The notes beneath the pieces are model-generated. The model was given only the letters and a program-made list of their open reading frames with translations, ran no database searches and was not told the origin of the DNA. From Caldifarciminota bacterium (GTDB lineage Bacteria; Hydrothermota; Tepidihabitantia; Tepidihabitantales; Tepidihabitantaceae), in the NCBI GenBank assembly GCA_026418295.1, contig JAOABP010000007.1:39163-103162 (forward strand): 64,000 nt of DNA, in the 5' to 3' direction. Each line of letters starts with the position of its first letter. Positions within the stretch are counted from its first letter, which is position 1. A program made the translations under genes and the position numbers. Positions 15,347 to 24,164 of the stretch are shown one piece after another.

Positions 15347-17459
15347 GCAGCTGAAGCAGGCGGTCCGGAACCGTGAACCGGAGCTGGAAATTACCGATCC
15401 AGGAGTGATGAACATGGTACGCCGGCAGATGGCCCTGCGTCAGGTGCTCAATATCCTTTTTTTTGTAATTCTCGGGGTGGCGATACTGCTGTGGGCAAAT
15501 CCGATGCGGCTGCAGTTTTTTGACACCGGTTCTGGCAGGACGGTACGGCAGATTCTGCTTCTGGTCGGTGTTCTGCTGCTCTTTGCCGATTATCTGATGC
15601 CGGTTGCAAGGCTTTACAAAATCACTGCCCGTGCCGAAGATCGGCTGAAGCTGACATTAGACAGCCACGGAAATAAGCGGGAGGTGCGGATGTGCATCAT
15701 AGTACCGCTACTCTTGCTTTTGATTGCCTTTCCGGCTCTGGGACAGCTGAATTATACCGAATGTTCAAACGGGTTGCAGAATCCGGCGCTGGAAGGGGGC
15801 AGGACCGAGCTTGAGTTTGTCGATGTCAATAACGACGGCAACATTGACATCCTTTCCATCGGTGACCATGGCAGCCCTTATATCAACTCTCAGGAGCACG
15901 GAGTGATGGTCTGGTTCGGTGATGGCTGGGGAAACTGGAATGTCTATCAGTATGGCAATTTCGGCTATGGCGGGATTGCGGTTGGTGACGTCAACGGTGA
16001 CGGTCTGCTGGATGTCGGCTACGGGATGCATCACAACTACTCGGGTGAGGATCTGGGAAATGATATGCTGGAGGTGGCGCTTGGTGACGGCACCGGCACA
16101 ATGTGGACCGCGTGGGATGACGGTCTGATGCCCGGTGGTGCCTGCTGGGGAATGTTTTCCACCGACTTCGCCGATGTGGACCATGATGGGGATCTTGATA
16201 TCGGTTCCTGCTCATTCGGTTATGGTGTAGGATTGCGGGTTTATCTGAATCAGGGAGATGGCACCTGGCAGCTGTCTTGGGGGACACCGGACAGCATTAA
16301 CTGTGATATGGAGTTTTATTTCCGGGATGTGAATCGGGACGGCAACCCGGATATCATTGCTGCCACTGGGGGACCGGCAGTCTATTTTGGTGACGGAACG
16401 GGCAGGTTTTATCCCGGGGACAGCGGTCTGCCACGGTCAAATTACGGTCTGGCAGGAATTTCGCCTGGTGATGTGGACAACGACGGCGGTTTTGATGTTG
16501 CCTTCTGTAACAGTGCGGGCGGGGTTGAGGTCTGGATTTATGATGAATCTGTGGGCAGATGGCGCTCGTTCAGCAATGGTTTGCCGGTGTCCGGCAGTTA
16601 CGGGGGCACGCAACTGTGCGATATGAATACGGACGGGTTCTGTGACCTGGTGGCAGTGGGTGGAGGCCATCTGACGGTATGGACCGGTGATGGTGCAGGA
16701 AACTGGGTTCAGGCATCTGAGATCAGTACCAACCGGCCCGGGACCTATCAGGCGCTGCGCACCGGTGGGGACTTTGATCACAATGGCAAACCGGATATAG
16801 CAATCATTATTAATGAAGGTTCCTGGCCCAATTACCGCAACTGGGCACACGCCTATAAGGAGACATCACCGCGGGACAGTCTGCAGATTTATCCGGTATT
16901 TCCGCGGGGCTGGGAGCGGTTCTGGAATGGTTCGGTGCAGTTTATTCAATGGTTGAGTGCGGTACCCGGGGCTGCGGATTCTTCCTTGGTCCGGCTTGAC
17001 CTGTCAACTGACGGTCCGAACGGGCCGTGGATGGTGATCGCCGACAGTCTGAAGAATAATGGTTGGTATCAGTGGCGGGTGCCGGAGACGGTCAGCTCCT
17101 GTTACTGTTATATTCGATATACTGTCTACAAGGGAATTCAGTCAAGCAGTGCAATTACTCCGGGTCCGTTTTTTATCGGGAACCCGACCGCCCTGAAAGA
17201 GGGAGCAGATAATATTTATCCGCGGGCGCTCAGGTTGACACCAAATCCGGCAAAGACCTGGGTAATTCTGGATTTTGGGGCACCGGTTGCCTCCGGACAG
17301 CAGATAAAACTGTTTGATGCCCAGGGGAGACTGATGGGGACGTTTGAGGTCAGTGCCGGGACCAAAACCACGAGCGTTGTGCTTGACCGTTTTCCAGCTG
17401 GAACCTATTTTGTGGTTCTGGAAAATAGCAGAGGCAACCGGTTGATTATTTATAAATAA
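15327..17459 (+). CDS. Membrane segment joined to a secreted FG-GAP/VCBS repeat protein with T9SS domain
   Basis: The 710-aa frame overlaps thyX by 20 nt and begins after a perfect SD (GAAGGAGG). Residues 1-121 look like a small separate protein with two membrane helices. At residue 122 a second ATG (15690) follows its own GGAGG site and starts a clear signal peptide (CIIVPLLLLLIAFPALG). Seven FG-GAP/VCBS calcium-binding repeats of the form DVNNDGNIDI (about residues 165-490 of the joined frame) follow, which predict a seven-bladed propeller, and then a sorting domain starting LTPNPAKT. Two in-frame genes without a stop, or a true fusion, are both possible; the secreted product probably starts at 15690. 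Confidence 0.75.
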   Translation: MNISSHEQLKQAVRNREPELEITDPGVMNMVRRQMALRQVLNILFFVILGVAILLWANPMRLQFFDTGSGRTVRQILLLVGVLLLFADYLMPVARLYKITARAEDRLKLTLDSHGNKREVRMCIIVPLLLLLIAFPALGQLNYTECSNGLQNPALEGGRTELEFVDVNNDGNIDILSIGDHGSPYINSQEHGVMVWFGDGWGNWNVYQYGNFGYGGIAVGDVNGDGLLDVGYGMHHNYSGEDLGNDMLEVALGDGTGTMWTAWDDGLMPGGACWGMFSTDFADVDHDGDLDIGSCSFGYGVGLRVYLNQGDGTWQLSWGTPDSINCDMEFYFRDVNRDGNPDIIAATGGPAVYFGDGTGRFYPGDSGLPRSNYGLAGISPGDVDNDGGFDVAFCNSAGGVEVWIYDESVGRWRSFSNGLPVSGSYGGTQLCDMNTDGFCDLVAVGGGHLTVWTGDGAGNWVQASEISTNRPGTYQALRTGGDFDHNGKPDIAIIINEGSWPNYRNWAHAYKETSPRDSLQIYPVFPRGWERFWNGSVQFIQWLSAVPGAADSSLVRLDLSTDGPNGPWMVIADSLKNNGWYQWRVPETVSSCYCYIRYTVYKGIQSSSAITPGPFFIGNPTALKEGADNIYPRALRLTPNPAKTWVILDFGAPVASGQQIKLFDAQGRLMGTFEVSAGTKTTSVVLDRFPAGTYFVVLENSRGNRLIIYK

Positions 17460-17468
17460 GGAGGGGTT

Positions 17469-18317
17469 ATGAAGGATCTGGCAGTTGTCGGGCTGATTGC
17501 CGTATTGATTTTAACTCCAGTTTCCTGCAAAAAACAGGATGTAGCGGCAGACCGGGCAGCAATTATGGCGCTGGTAGAACAGGATACGATCCATTTTGCC
17601 ACCAGTACCAGTCATGACTCCACTGCTGGTGGCGGATATTTTACTGCCGGTGAAACTCTGTTCTTCTGGTGGCGTGGACCCCAGACTCACGACACCGCTC
17701 TGATTGAGGTTGAAGTCAAGGGCGATTCTGCAGTTGTTTCCTGGTCTAGACATAACTACGGCTATCTGCACATTCTGGCACAGTTACCGGATACTGCGCT
17801 CCAGCTGTGGAACAAGCGGCTGGTTGAAACGGTCCGGCTGCAGGCGATTTTCCGGCGCGAGGGCAAAGAGGCGGATACTGACCGGGGTTGGCGGCTGAAA
17901 TTTATTTCCCTTGCTACCGGCACTTCCGATTCGGTAAACACAGTCCGGATTGATTCGCTCCGGATTCAGAGTTCACTGCGCGAGCTGGTGATCAGGGCAC
18001 CGCTTGCCACCTTCTTTCCGGTGGACAGCCTGTTCTGGTTCACACCGGGGGAGGAGGTGACGGTGACGCTTTATACAAATGCAACTGAGGGTGCCGCATT
18101 TCTTCATACTTTCATTCTCATCTGGCCCTTCTATGTCCGGGTTCCATTCAATTATCTCGGTGAAGGTGTTTTTCAGGGCACCTGGCATGCTCAGCTGATG
18201 CCTTCGTTCCGGTTTGCGATCTTTGATCTGATTACCCGATCGACGATCAGAACCCCGGACGCACCCTATGATTTTAACGGCTGGCTTTTTCCCTACCGGG
18301 TGCGGACCGCAGATTAG
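17469..18317 (+). CDS. Putative lipoprotein of unknown function
   Basis: A 282-aa protein with an N-terminal hydrophobic segment ending LTPVSC, a good lipobox with Cys19 or 20 as the lipidated residue. The body is predicted beta-rich with many Trp and Phe; I recognise no family. It starts 9 nt after the FG-GAP gene behind an AAGGAGGGG SD, so it is probably co-translated with it and may sit with it at the cell surface. An intrinsic terminator follows 18 nt after the stop codon. Confidence 0.75.
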   Translation: MKDLAVVGLIAVLILTPVSCKKQDVAADRAAIMALVEQDTIHFATSTSHDSTAGGGYFTAGETLFFWWRGPQTHDTALIEVEVKGDSAVVSWSRHNYGYLHILAQLPDTALQLWNKRLVETVRLQAIFRREGKEADTDRGWRLKFISLATGTSDSVNTVRIDSLRIQSSLRELVIRAPLATFFPVDSLFWFTPGEEVTVTLYTNATEGAAFLHTFILIWPFYVRVPFNYLGEGVFQGTWHAQLMPSFRFAIFDLITRSTIRTPDAPYDFNGWLFPYRVRTAD

Positions 18318-18795
18318 TTACAACAGGTGGATTCTGGGCGGAGCCTGTTCCGCCCTTTTTTATTTTCTTTTCAATTTCCCGCAGGAGCTGTCCGGGCTCA
18401 GGGATTTTTGATGCCAATTTTTCAAAAGGGCAGATGTCGGAGCCGGCACGGTTACGGATATGCTCAACCAGTTCCTGATAAAAGCAGGGAATTCGAAATT
18501 GAGCCAGTAGGTCCAAGCCAGTGCGGGACAGGGTGCGGGCGACCACACTGCTTGCTCTGAGGTGGCAGAAGACCCGGGCGGCACAGATGCCGACGACCCG
18601 ATCAACCACCGTGGCGCCTGCCAAACCGGAGCGGAATTTCCGGGCAATGGCCAAAAGCGGACGGACACCGGGCTGGTCTGTGGAAAAAAGGATGCTGTTT
18701 CCCCGGATGATGAACAGTGACCAGCCGGAGCTGTCCAGACACCGGAGCAGTTTTTCAGCCCGGGTGCGGTTGAATGGATGCGGTTTTACCGCCAT
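18274..18795 (-). CDS. DUF1893 domain protein
   Basis: A 173-aa cytoplasmic protein. Residues about 12-125 match the DUF1893 pattern: LLRCLDSSGWSLFIIRGN, then STDQPGVRPLL, then GATVVDRVVGICAA, ending in an Arg/Lys-rich tail. The family is distantly related to deaminase-like folds; its function is not established. The ATG at 18795 is chosen because it sits 8 nt after a -10-like box in the same geometry as other leaderless genes here. A TTG further upstream is itself part of the -35 box. The 3' end overlaps the lipoprotein gene by 44 nt. Confidence 0.7.
   Translation of the reverse strand: MAVKPHPFNRTRAEKLLRCLDSSGWSLFIIRGNSILFSTDQPGVRPLLAIARKFRSGLAGATVVDRVVGICAARVFCHLRASSVVARTLSRTGLDLLAQFRIPCFYQELVEHIRNRAGSDICPFEKLASKIPEPGQLLREIEKKIKKGGTGSAQNPPVVTNLRSAPGREKASR
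18336..18365 (+). terminator. Intrinsic terminator after the FG-GAP/lipoprotein genes
   Basis: A 7-bp stem GGGCGGA/TCCGCCC (18336-18342 with 18349-18355) is followed by TTTTTTATTTTC. It lies inside the 3' coding end of the opposing DUF1893 gene. Confidence 0.8.
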
Positions 18796-18803
18796 TATGC
18801 GAA

Positions 18804-18831
18804 ATTCTGCTGGAATAATTTCCCGGGTCAA
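18804..18831 (-). promoter_or_regulatory. Promoter of the DUF1893 gene, leaderless type
   Basis: On the minus strand, TTGACC (18831-18826), a 16-nt spacer and CAGAAT (18809-18804), then 8 nt to the ATG. The -10 box is weak at its first position. It stands back-to-back with the hydrogenase operon promoter. Confidence 0.45.
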
Positions 18832-18856
18832 GTGTGGTGAATTTTACTGGATTTTC

Positions 18857-18884
18857 TTGACAGCGGATTTGAAATTTGTATTTT
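18857..18884 (+). promoter_or_regulatory. Promoter of the hydrogenase-Mrp operon
   Basis: TTGACA (18857-18862), a 16-nt spacer and TATTTT (18879-18884). The first plausible start codon, TTG at 18893, is 8 nt downstream and there is no SD, so the message is probably leaderless. No other promoter is obvious within the 14.6-kb operon. Confidence 0.65.
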
Positions 18885-18892
18885 TTATCCTC

Positions 18893-19906
18893 TTGGATAC
18901 TTATTTTCTTGCTAACGATCAATGCGGTGCATGGTTAAGCCGGCTGGCTGGCCGGTTTAATCTTTTCTACCCCGCGCTGCTCGAGGAACGGGTTCACTGG
19001 CAGAAATATATTTCCGCCGATTTTCGACTGGAACAGCTGGCATTACGGCAGATCCGGGCAGCTGAGCCGATCAAGCCGTTTCTGTTTTCCCCACGGGAGC
19101 GGGTGGCATCTTTTCCCGAACCTCTAAATTCAGATGGAAAGGATATGCCAGCGCTGCTTTTCGGACTCAAGGGCTGTGACCTGCGGGGGATTGCGGTGCA
19201 CAAGAAAATGTTTCTTGAGGGTGAATTTGCAGATCCGTTCTATGCCCGGCGGCTGGAGAATACCTATTTTATCGGTGCCGACTGTCCGGTTCCTGAGCCT
19301 TCCTGTTTCTGTAATCTGCTGGGTCTGAAACCTTTTTTCACTCAGGAGGTGGACCTGAGTCTTAGTGTGCTTGATGACGGCTGGCTGGTGGAGGTAATTT
19401 CGGAGCGGGGTCGGGAGTTGATCGACGGTAATTTTGTGCCGGCAAACGGTTCTCAGCTCAGTCAGCGTCAGGCACAGCGGGAGCGGGCGCTGGCAGTATT
19501 AAAACAGCAGAACCCGAAAGAGTGGAATCCGAATTTAGCACAGGCAATTGCGGAACGGACCAGAGACAGAAAATTCTGGGCTGATGCCGGCGCGGACTGT
19601 GTTGAGTGCTTTGGCTGTCTTGTAACCTGTCCGACCTGTTTCTGTTTTCTTCTTTACGACCAGGGAGATGCGGAGCGGTTTGAGCGGACAAAAGTCTGGG
19701 ACTTCTGTTATATCCCGATGTATGCCCGGGTGGGTGGTGGTGCCAATCCGCGGCCGACGTTTGTTCAGCGGTTTATCAACCGGTTCCACTGCAAGTTTAT
19801 GCACGCGAAGAATCAGAACGGGTTTTATGCCTGTTCCGGCTGCGGCCGGTGTTTCACCACCTGCATGGGCCGGATTGATATCCGCAAGATTCTGGGGCAG
19901 TTATGA
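18893..19906 (+). CDS. HydB-like 4Fe-4S electron-transfer subunit
   Basis: A protein of about 337 aa related to the beta subunit of soluble NAD(P)-linked hydrogenases (HydB/SudB). Its middle has GLKGCDLRGI. Near residues 235-250 and 315-325 are two Cys clusters (CVECFGCLVTCPTCFC and CSGCGRCFTTCMGR) for two [4Fe-4S] centres. In known relatives it passes electrons between the flavin subunit and the hydrogenase. The frame is open further upstream, but family length and promoter position favour the TTG at 18893. Its stop overlaps the next ATG (ATGA). Function here: probable electron input to the membrane hydrogenase. Confidence 0.8.
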   Translation: MDTYFLANDQCGAWLSRLAGRFNLFYPALLEERVHWQKYISADFRLEQLALRQIRAAEPIKPFLFSPRERVASFPEPLNSDGKDMPALLFGLKGCDLRGIAVHKKMFLEGEFADPFYARRLENTYFIGADCPVPEPSCFCNLLGLKPFFTQEVDLSLSVLDDGWLVEVISERGRELIDGNFVPANGSQLSQRQAQRERALAVLKQQNPKEWNPNLAQAIAERTRDRKFWADAGADCVECFGCLVTCPTCFCFLLYDQGDAERFERTKVWDFCYIPMYARVGGGANPRPTFVQRFINRFHCKFMHAKNQNGFYACSGCGRCFTTCMGRIDIRKILGQL

Positions 19907-20730
19907 GCGGTGCGGTCAAAAATCCCTATCAGCCGGTAAGGGCACAGATACTTAATGTAATTGAGGAAACTCCCAATATCCGGACCTTTGTTCTGAAACC
20001 GGAAGCAGAGATTCCCTTCCTTGCCGGGCAGTTTGTGGAGCTGACCATTCCCGGATTTGGCGAGGCACCATTTACTCCCTCATCGTCGCAATTTCACCGT
20101 GAAACATTGGAGATGACGATTATGCGCGTGGGCAGAGCAACCTCAGCACTTTTCACCAAAAAGCCCGGAGACTGGCTCGGAATCCGCGGTCCATACGGTA
20201 AGCCTTATCCGCTCAAGGATTTCGAGGGTCGAGATATTTATATTGTCGGGGGAGGTGTTGGTCTCGCACCGCTCCGGGCGCTGTTTCTGGCGCTGGTACA
20301 CGAAATTAAGAAGTATGGCAAAATTTATCTCCGGTATGGTGCCCGTACGCCCAAGGACATCGTGTATAAACAACAGTTGAAGGAGTGGGAAAAGATTAAG
20401 GGTGTGGATATTGACCTTTCAGTTGACAGTGCGACCGAACCATGGGAGCGCAAGGTTGGTGTGGTTACCTGCTTAATGGATGAGATTCCCTGTGATGTGA
20501 AAAAGAGTGTGGCGGTGGTATGTGGTCCCCCGATCATGATGAAATTTGTAACCAAGAAACTGGTTGAAGCCGGTTTCCCCGGGAAAAATATCTATCTTTC
20601 AATGGAGATGAATATGTCCTGTGGTCTCGGACAGTGCGGTCACTGCCGGCTCGGACCGTATTTCACCTGCAAGGATGGTCCGGTATTGACCTGGGAGCAG
20701 ATCAAAGATATTGAGGAGCCGTTCCTGTGA
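19903..20730 (+). CDS. HydG/NfnS-like FAD/NAD(P)H oxidoreductase subunit
   Basis: This 275-aa protein has the ferredoxin-NADP reductase fold: an FAD domain (about 1-110), then GGGVGLAPLRAL, the NAD(P)-binding loop, and CGPPIMM. A C-terminal [2Fe-2S] motif uses Cys240, 245, 248 and 256. This is the architecture of the gamma subunit of soluble hydrogenases (HydG), of SudB-type proteins and of NfnS. It should exchange hydride with NAD(P)H and pass electrons to the HydB-like partner. In known FNR-type relatives RxYS binds FAD; here the segment reads FTPSSS. It overlaps both neighbours by four bases. Confidence 0.85.
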   Translation: MSGAVKNPYQPVRAQILNVIEETPNIRTFVLKPEAEIPFLAGQFVELTIPGFGEAPFTPSSSQFHRETLEMTIMRVGRATSALFTKKPGDWLGIRGPYGKPYPLKDFEGRDIYIVGGGVGLAPLRALFLALVHEIKKYGKIYLRYGARTPKDIVYKQQLKEWEKIKGVDIDLSVDSATEPWERKVGVVTCLMDEIPCDVKKSVAVVCGPPIMMKFVTKKLVEAGFPGKNIYLSMEMNMSCGLGQCGHCRLGPYFTCKDGPVLTWEQIKDIEEPFL

Positions 20731-22322
20731 GTTCGATCCGCAAGACGGTCTGCGATTTCTGCCTTAACGGTTGCAACCTCGGGGTCAGTTTTGATGGCTA
20801 TCAGTACAGAGTTGAGTATTTAACCGGAGAGGCACCGAATTTTGGCCGGCTGTGCCCGCGCGGCAACAGCGCCAGCATTGTAATTGACCATCCCAAACGG
20901 CTCTGCTATCCGTTGCTCGATGGGAAGGAAATTAGCTGGCAGCAGGCGATGGAACTGATTGGCAAATGGCGCCAATCCTGCCGAAGCGATGAAATTGCTG
21001 TGGTTTACAGCCGTGGTCTGACCGAGGAAGAACTGGGTATTGTTGCCGATTTTGCCCGAGAGATCGGCACCGGGAATCTGATCTGCGGTTATCTTGAGCC
21101 CGACCGGTATCTGGGCTATAGACTGGAAGGAGTCAGAAGTGCAAATCTGGATGATGTGTCAAATTCCCGGGCGATTCTACTGGTTGGGGATGTGTTTGGT
21201 GTTTCTCCAGTGGCTGCCGGTTTCATCCTGAATGCACGATATGCTGACAGGACCAGCCGGCTTGTGGTGATTGATTCAATCCGGACTAAGCAGGCAGGTT
21301 TTGCCCATCTGTTCATTCAGGTGCGTCCGGGAACTGAGTATCGGGCTCTGGCAGCAGTCGCGGGTATTCTTGACCCGAAATTGAAGCTGGATGTGGACCG
21401 GCTTGCAGCAGAGTGCGGTGTTGATCGGCTGCTGCTGGAGGAGGCAGCAGCGATTATGAAATCGGCACCTAATGGTCTGGTAGGTGCAGCAGCCAGCTTC
21501 GGCCGGGTCAGTAACCCGCTGCTGCACAGCCTCTGCGCCCAGCTGGTGGCACTTAAAGCGGATAAGCCTTTTGCCGGTTTTGCCGAGGCGTTTGTTCCTG
21601 AGGGGAAAGTCAGTTTCGGGCAGTTCTACCAGCAGATCGCACAGGGAAAAATCCGGCTGGTTTTCTGGTTTGGTGGGCTTTATCCTTACAGTTATCCTGA
21701 GGTGCTGCCCGAGTTGAGCAAAATTCAGTTCCGGGTGGCGACCAGCATATTCCGGTTTAATTACGTCCTTCCCGGGCTTTTACTACCGGTGCCAAGTGAG
21801 TTTGAAAAGGCAGGACAGGGGGGAACTCTGTGGCGCCGGGTGGTCCGGGAGCCGGTTGCCAATCCGGTGAGCGGTTCAAGGACCATTGCGGAAATCTGTG
21901 CGGCGATCGCGGGCAGAATTGGTGCCGGGTCAACAGGTGAAACTCTCCGTTTCAGCTTGGAGCGAATACTTGAACTGCTCGCGGCTGACCGGAAGCAAGC
22001 AGAATCTGATGGTTATCAACTCATTGGCGAACGCCTGGCAATCGGGCTTGGTGAATTTTTCGACTCTGAGGAGGAAATTTTGCTCAATCCCGCTGATGCC
22101 CGGAAGCTGGAGGCAAAGGACGGCGACGTCGTAGTGGTGAAAAGTCAGACCGCAGAGCAGCGGTTTGGGGTCAAGGTTTCCATTGCAGTGCCGGCAGGAG
22201 TAGCAGCAGTTGGAGTAGACGCACACAAGAACCGGCGTCTGTTTTCTGTTAAATTTGACGACGCAACCGGTATTGCTACAATTCCCCCGGCAAAGGTTGA
22301 AATATGGCGGGTGCAGGAGTAG
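20727..22322 (+). CDS. Molybdopterin-oxidoreductase-like (FdhA/NuoG-type) subunit without visible metal ligand
   Basis: A 531-aa protein, shorter than typical FdhA (about 680 aa). An N-terminal [4Fe-4S] domain has Cys9, 12, 16 and 43. A reduced molybdopterin domain follows, and a C-terminal beta-barrel (about 440-525) resembles the dinucleotide-binding domain. Around residues 115-130, where catalytic members have Cys, Sec or Ser binding Mo or W, the sequence reads GNLICGYLEPDRY with no clear ligand. It may be a NuoG-like electron-transfer or structural subunit rather than a working formate dehydrogenase. The GTG start overlaps the previous stop (GTGA). Confidence 0.75.
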   Translation: MSSIRKTVCDFCLNGCNLGVSFDGYQYRVEYLTGEAPNFGRLCPRGNSASIVIDHPKRLCYPLLDGKEISWQQAMELIGKWRQSCRSDEIAVVYSRGLTEEELGIVADFAREIGTGNLICGYLEPDRYLGYRLEGVRSANLDDVSNSRAILLVGDVFGVSPVAAGFILNARYADRTSRLVVIDSIRTKQAGFAHLFIQVRPGTEYRALAAVAGILDPKLKLDVDRLAAECGVDRLLLEEAAAIMKSAPNGLVGAAASFGRVSNPLLHSLCAQLVALKADKPFAGFAEAFVPEGKVSFGQFYQQIAQGKIRLVFWFGGLYPYSYPEVLPELSKIQFRVATSIFRFNYVLPGLLLPVPSEFEKAGQGGTLWRRVVREPVANPVSGSRTIAEICAAIAGRIGAGSTGETLRFSLERILELLAADRKQAESDGYQLIGERLAIGLGEFFDSEEEILLNPADARKLEAKDGDVVVVKSQTAEQRFGVKVSIAVPAGVAAVGVDAHKNRRLFSVKFDDATGIATIPPAKVEIWRVQE

Positions 22323-22798
22323 AAACTCAGAACTCCAAGCGGCTTTTTGTCCGGCTTGACTGGTGCATTGGCTGCCGGTCGTGTGAGGCAGCCTGCCGGA
22401 GCCGTTTCAAGGGTGAAGCCCGGATCCGTTATGCCGAAATCAGCGAGACCGCCTTGGTCCCCATGCCCTGCCGTCACTGTGCAGAACCGCTCTGTGCTGC
22501 TGCCTGCCCATTTGAGGTGATTAAAAAGGATGAGGAGCGGGGAATTGTTTATCAGTCGAGTGTTCACTGTGTCGGCTGTCGTTCCTGTATCCTCGCATGT
22601 CCTTTCGGAGTTCTGGACAAGGAGCTCCTGCGCCGGATCGCCCAGAAATGCAGTCTGTGTCAGGATCGGGATGAGGGTCCACGGTGTGCTGCATCCTGTC
22701 CAACTGGTGCCCTACAGTTCGTGACCGAGGCGGAAATCAAGGAACAGCAGGTAGGTAAGCGTACCAGTGCCCGGCTGCCGTTCTGGAGGCGGGTATGA
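22304..22798 (+). CDS. Polyferredoxin (HycB/HydN-like), four [4Fe-4S] clusters
   Basis: A 164-aa protein with four Cys clusters, typical of the electron-transfer subunits of formate hydrogenlyase and DMSO-reductase-type enzymes: CIGCRSCEAAC, CRHCAEPLCAAACP, CVGCRSCILACP, and CSLCQ...CAASCP. It should link the FdhA/NuoG-like subunit to the hydrogenase module. It overlaps the upstream gene by 19 nt and the following membrane subunit by 4 nt. Confidence 0.85.
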   Translation: MAGAGVETQNSKRLFVRLDWCIGCRSCEAACRSRFKGEARIRYAEISETALVPMPCRHCAEPLCAAACPFEVIKKDEERGIVYQSSVHCVGCRSCILACPFGVLDKELLRRIAQKCSLCQDRDEGPRCAASCPTGALQFVTEAEIKEQQVGKRTSARLPFWRRV

Positions 22799-23751
22799 GT
22801 ACCTGGTTTAGCGGCTGGCGACTGGTTGTCGGATTTCTGGTAACGGTGATCGGGGTGCCAATTGTGGGGCTGGTGCTTACGTGGGTAGATCGGTTCGTTT
22901 CTGCCCGCGTGCAGTGGCGCAAGGGTCCCCCGTTCTACCAGCCATTTGCTGACATCCTGAAACTACTTTTGAAACAGACAATAGTGCCGCGGGGGGCGGC
23001 GCGAACAACATTTCTTTTTGCCCCGGTCGTCGGCATTGCGGGAATGACACTGGTGGCAATGCTGATTATTTACAGTAACTTTAATACAGTTGTCAATCAG
23101 CAGAGTTCATTCATTGGTGATATTATCGTTTTGCTTTACTGTTTTGCGCTGGTCCCGATTTCCTTTATTATCGGCGCGTCGGCATCAGGAAATCCGGTGG
23201 CAGCGGTTGGCGCCTCCCGGGAGATGACCCTTTATCTGGGTTATGAACTGCCGTTTGTCCTGGCGATTCTGATTCCCGTGGTAAAGGTGGCACAGCAGTG
23301 GGGCGTTGCCAGCGCACTCCGGATCGGCGGTCTCGTCGCCTATCAGCAGCAGTTCGGACCACTGCTTTACTCGATTTCAGGGGTGATTGCAGCAGTGATT
23401 GTGCTCTTCACTATTCAGGCAAAGCTGGGTTATGTGCCCTTTGATATTCCGGAGGCGGAGCAGGAGATTATGTCGGGTGTGATTGTCGAGTATTCCGGTG
23501 CCCCGTTGGCGCTGTTCCGGATTGCCCGGGCGATGGCATTTGTGCTCCTGCCGCTGTTTCTGATTACTCTGCTTTGGGGCGGATTGCGAGACTGGTGGGC
23601 TTTGCTGAAATTTCTGTTAATTGTGGTTCTGATTGTCCTGATGAAAAATACCAACCCGCGGTTGACCATTCATCAGGCCTTGAGATTCTTCTGGTTTATT
23701 CTGGCACCGATCGGGATAATCGGACTGGTACTGGCATTTATCGGATTATGA
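22795..23751 (+). CDS. Membrane anchor subunit (NuoH/MbhM/EchB-like)
   Basis: This 318-aa protein has about eight membrane segments and the family motif DIPEAEQEIMSGVIVEYSG (about 219-237), the acidic loop of complex I subunit 1. It also carries the N-terminal RKGPPFYQPFADILKL, typical of group-4 hydrogenase anchors. It connects the peripheral [NiFe] module to the ion-pumping arm. ATGA overlaps join it to both neighbours. Confidence 0.9.
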   Translation: MSTWFSGWRLVVGFLVTVIGVPIVGLVLTWVDRFVSARVQWRKGPPFYQPFADILKLLLKQTIVPRGAARTTFLFAPVVGIAGMTLVAMLIIYSNFNTVVNQQSSFIGDIIVLLYCFALVPISFIIGASASGNPVAAVGASREMTLYLGYELPFVLAILIPVVKVAQQWGVASALRIGGLVAYQQQFGPLLYSISGVIAAVIVLFTIQAKLGYVPFDIPEAEQEIMSGVIVEYSGAPLALFRIARAMAFVLLPLFLITLLWGGLRDWWALLKFLLIVVLIVLMKNTNPRLTIHQALRFFWFILAPIGIIGLVLAFIGL

Positions 23752-24164
23752 AGGATTTAAGGCTCTGGGGACTTAAGAAGTCGCCGTGGGTTTACCATGT
23801 AGCGGCAGCATCCTGTAATAACTGTGATATTGAGATTCTGGAACTTCTCACTCCTCGCTATGATGTGGAGCGGTTTGGAGTCGTGCTGGTTGGCTCTCCG
23901 CGGCATGCGGATGCCCTGCTGGTGACCGGGGTAATCAATCGCAAATCGCTGCCGCGGGTGCTTGAGGTTTATGAGCAGACACCGAAACCCTGTCTGGTGA
24001 TTGCGATTGGCACCTGTGCCTGTAATAATCACATCTTCCGGAACTCCTACAATGCGGTCGGTCCCTATGACAAGCACATTCCGGTCCACGCCTATATTCC
24101 CGGCTGTCCCCCTAAGCCTGAGGCAATGATTTTAGGTATCGTCAAGGCGCTGAGCAAATTATGA
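23748..24164 (+). CDS. Group-4 [NiFe] hydrogenase small subunit (NuoB/MbhJ-like)
   Basis: This 138-aa protein, starting at the ATGA overlap, has the four expected ligands of the proximal [4Fe-4S] cluster: Cys23 and Cys26 (SCNNCD), Cys90 (GTCAC) and Cys120 (PGCPP). Its length and motifs match energy-converting hydrogenase small subunits. The open frame continues upstream inside the NuoH-like gene but has no start signals there. Confidence 0.92.
   Translation: MKDLRLWGLKKSPWVYHVAAASCNNCDIEILELLTPRYDVERFGVVLVGSPRHADALLVTGVINRKSLPRVLEVYEQTPKPCLVIAIGTCACNNHIFRNSYNAVGPYDKHIPVHAYIPGCPPKPEAMILGIVKALSKL

Noticed and set aside
18796..18831. TTG start of the DUF1893 protein
   Set aside because: The TTG forms part of the likely -35 box (TTGACC); the internal ATG fits the leaderless pattern and family length.
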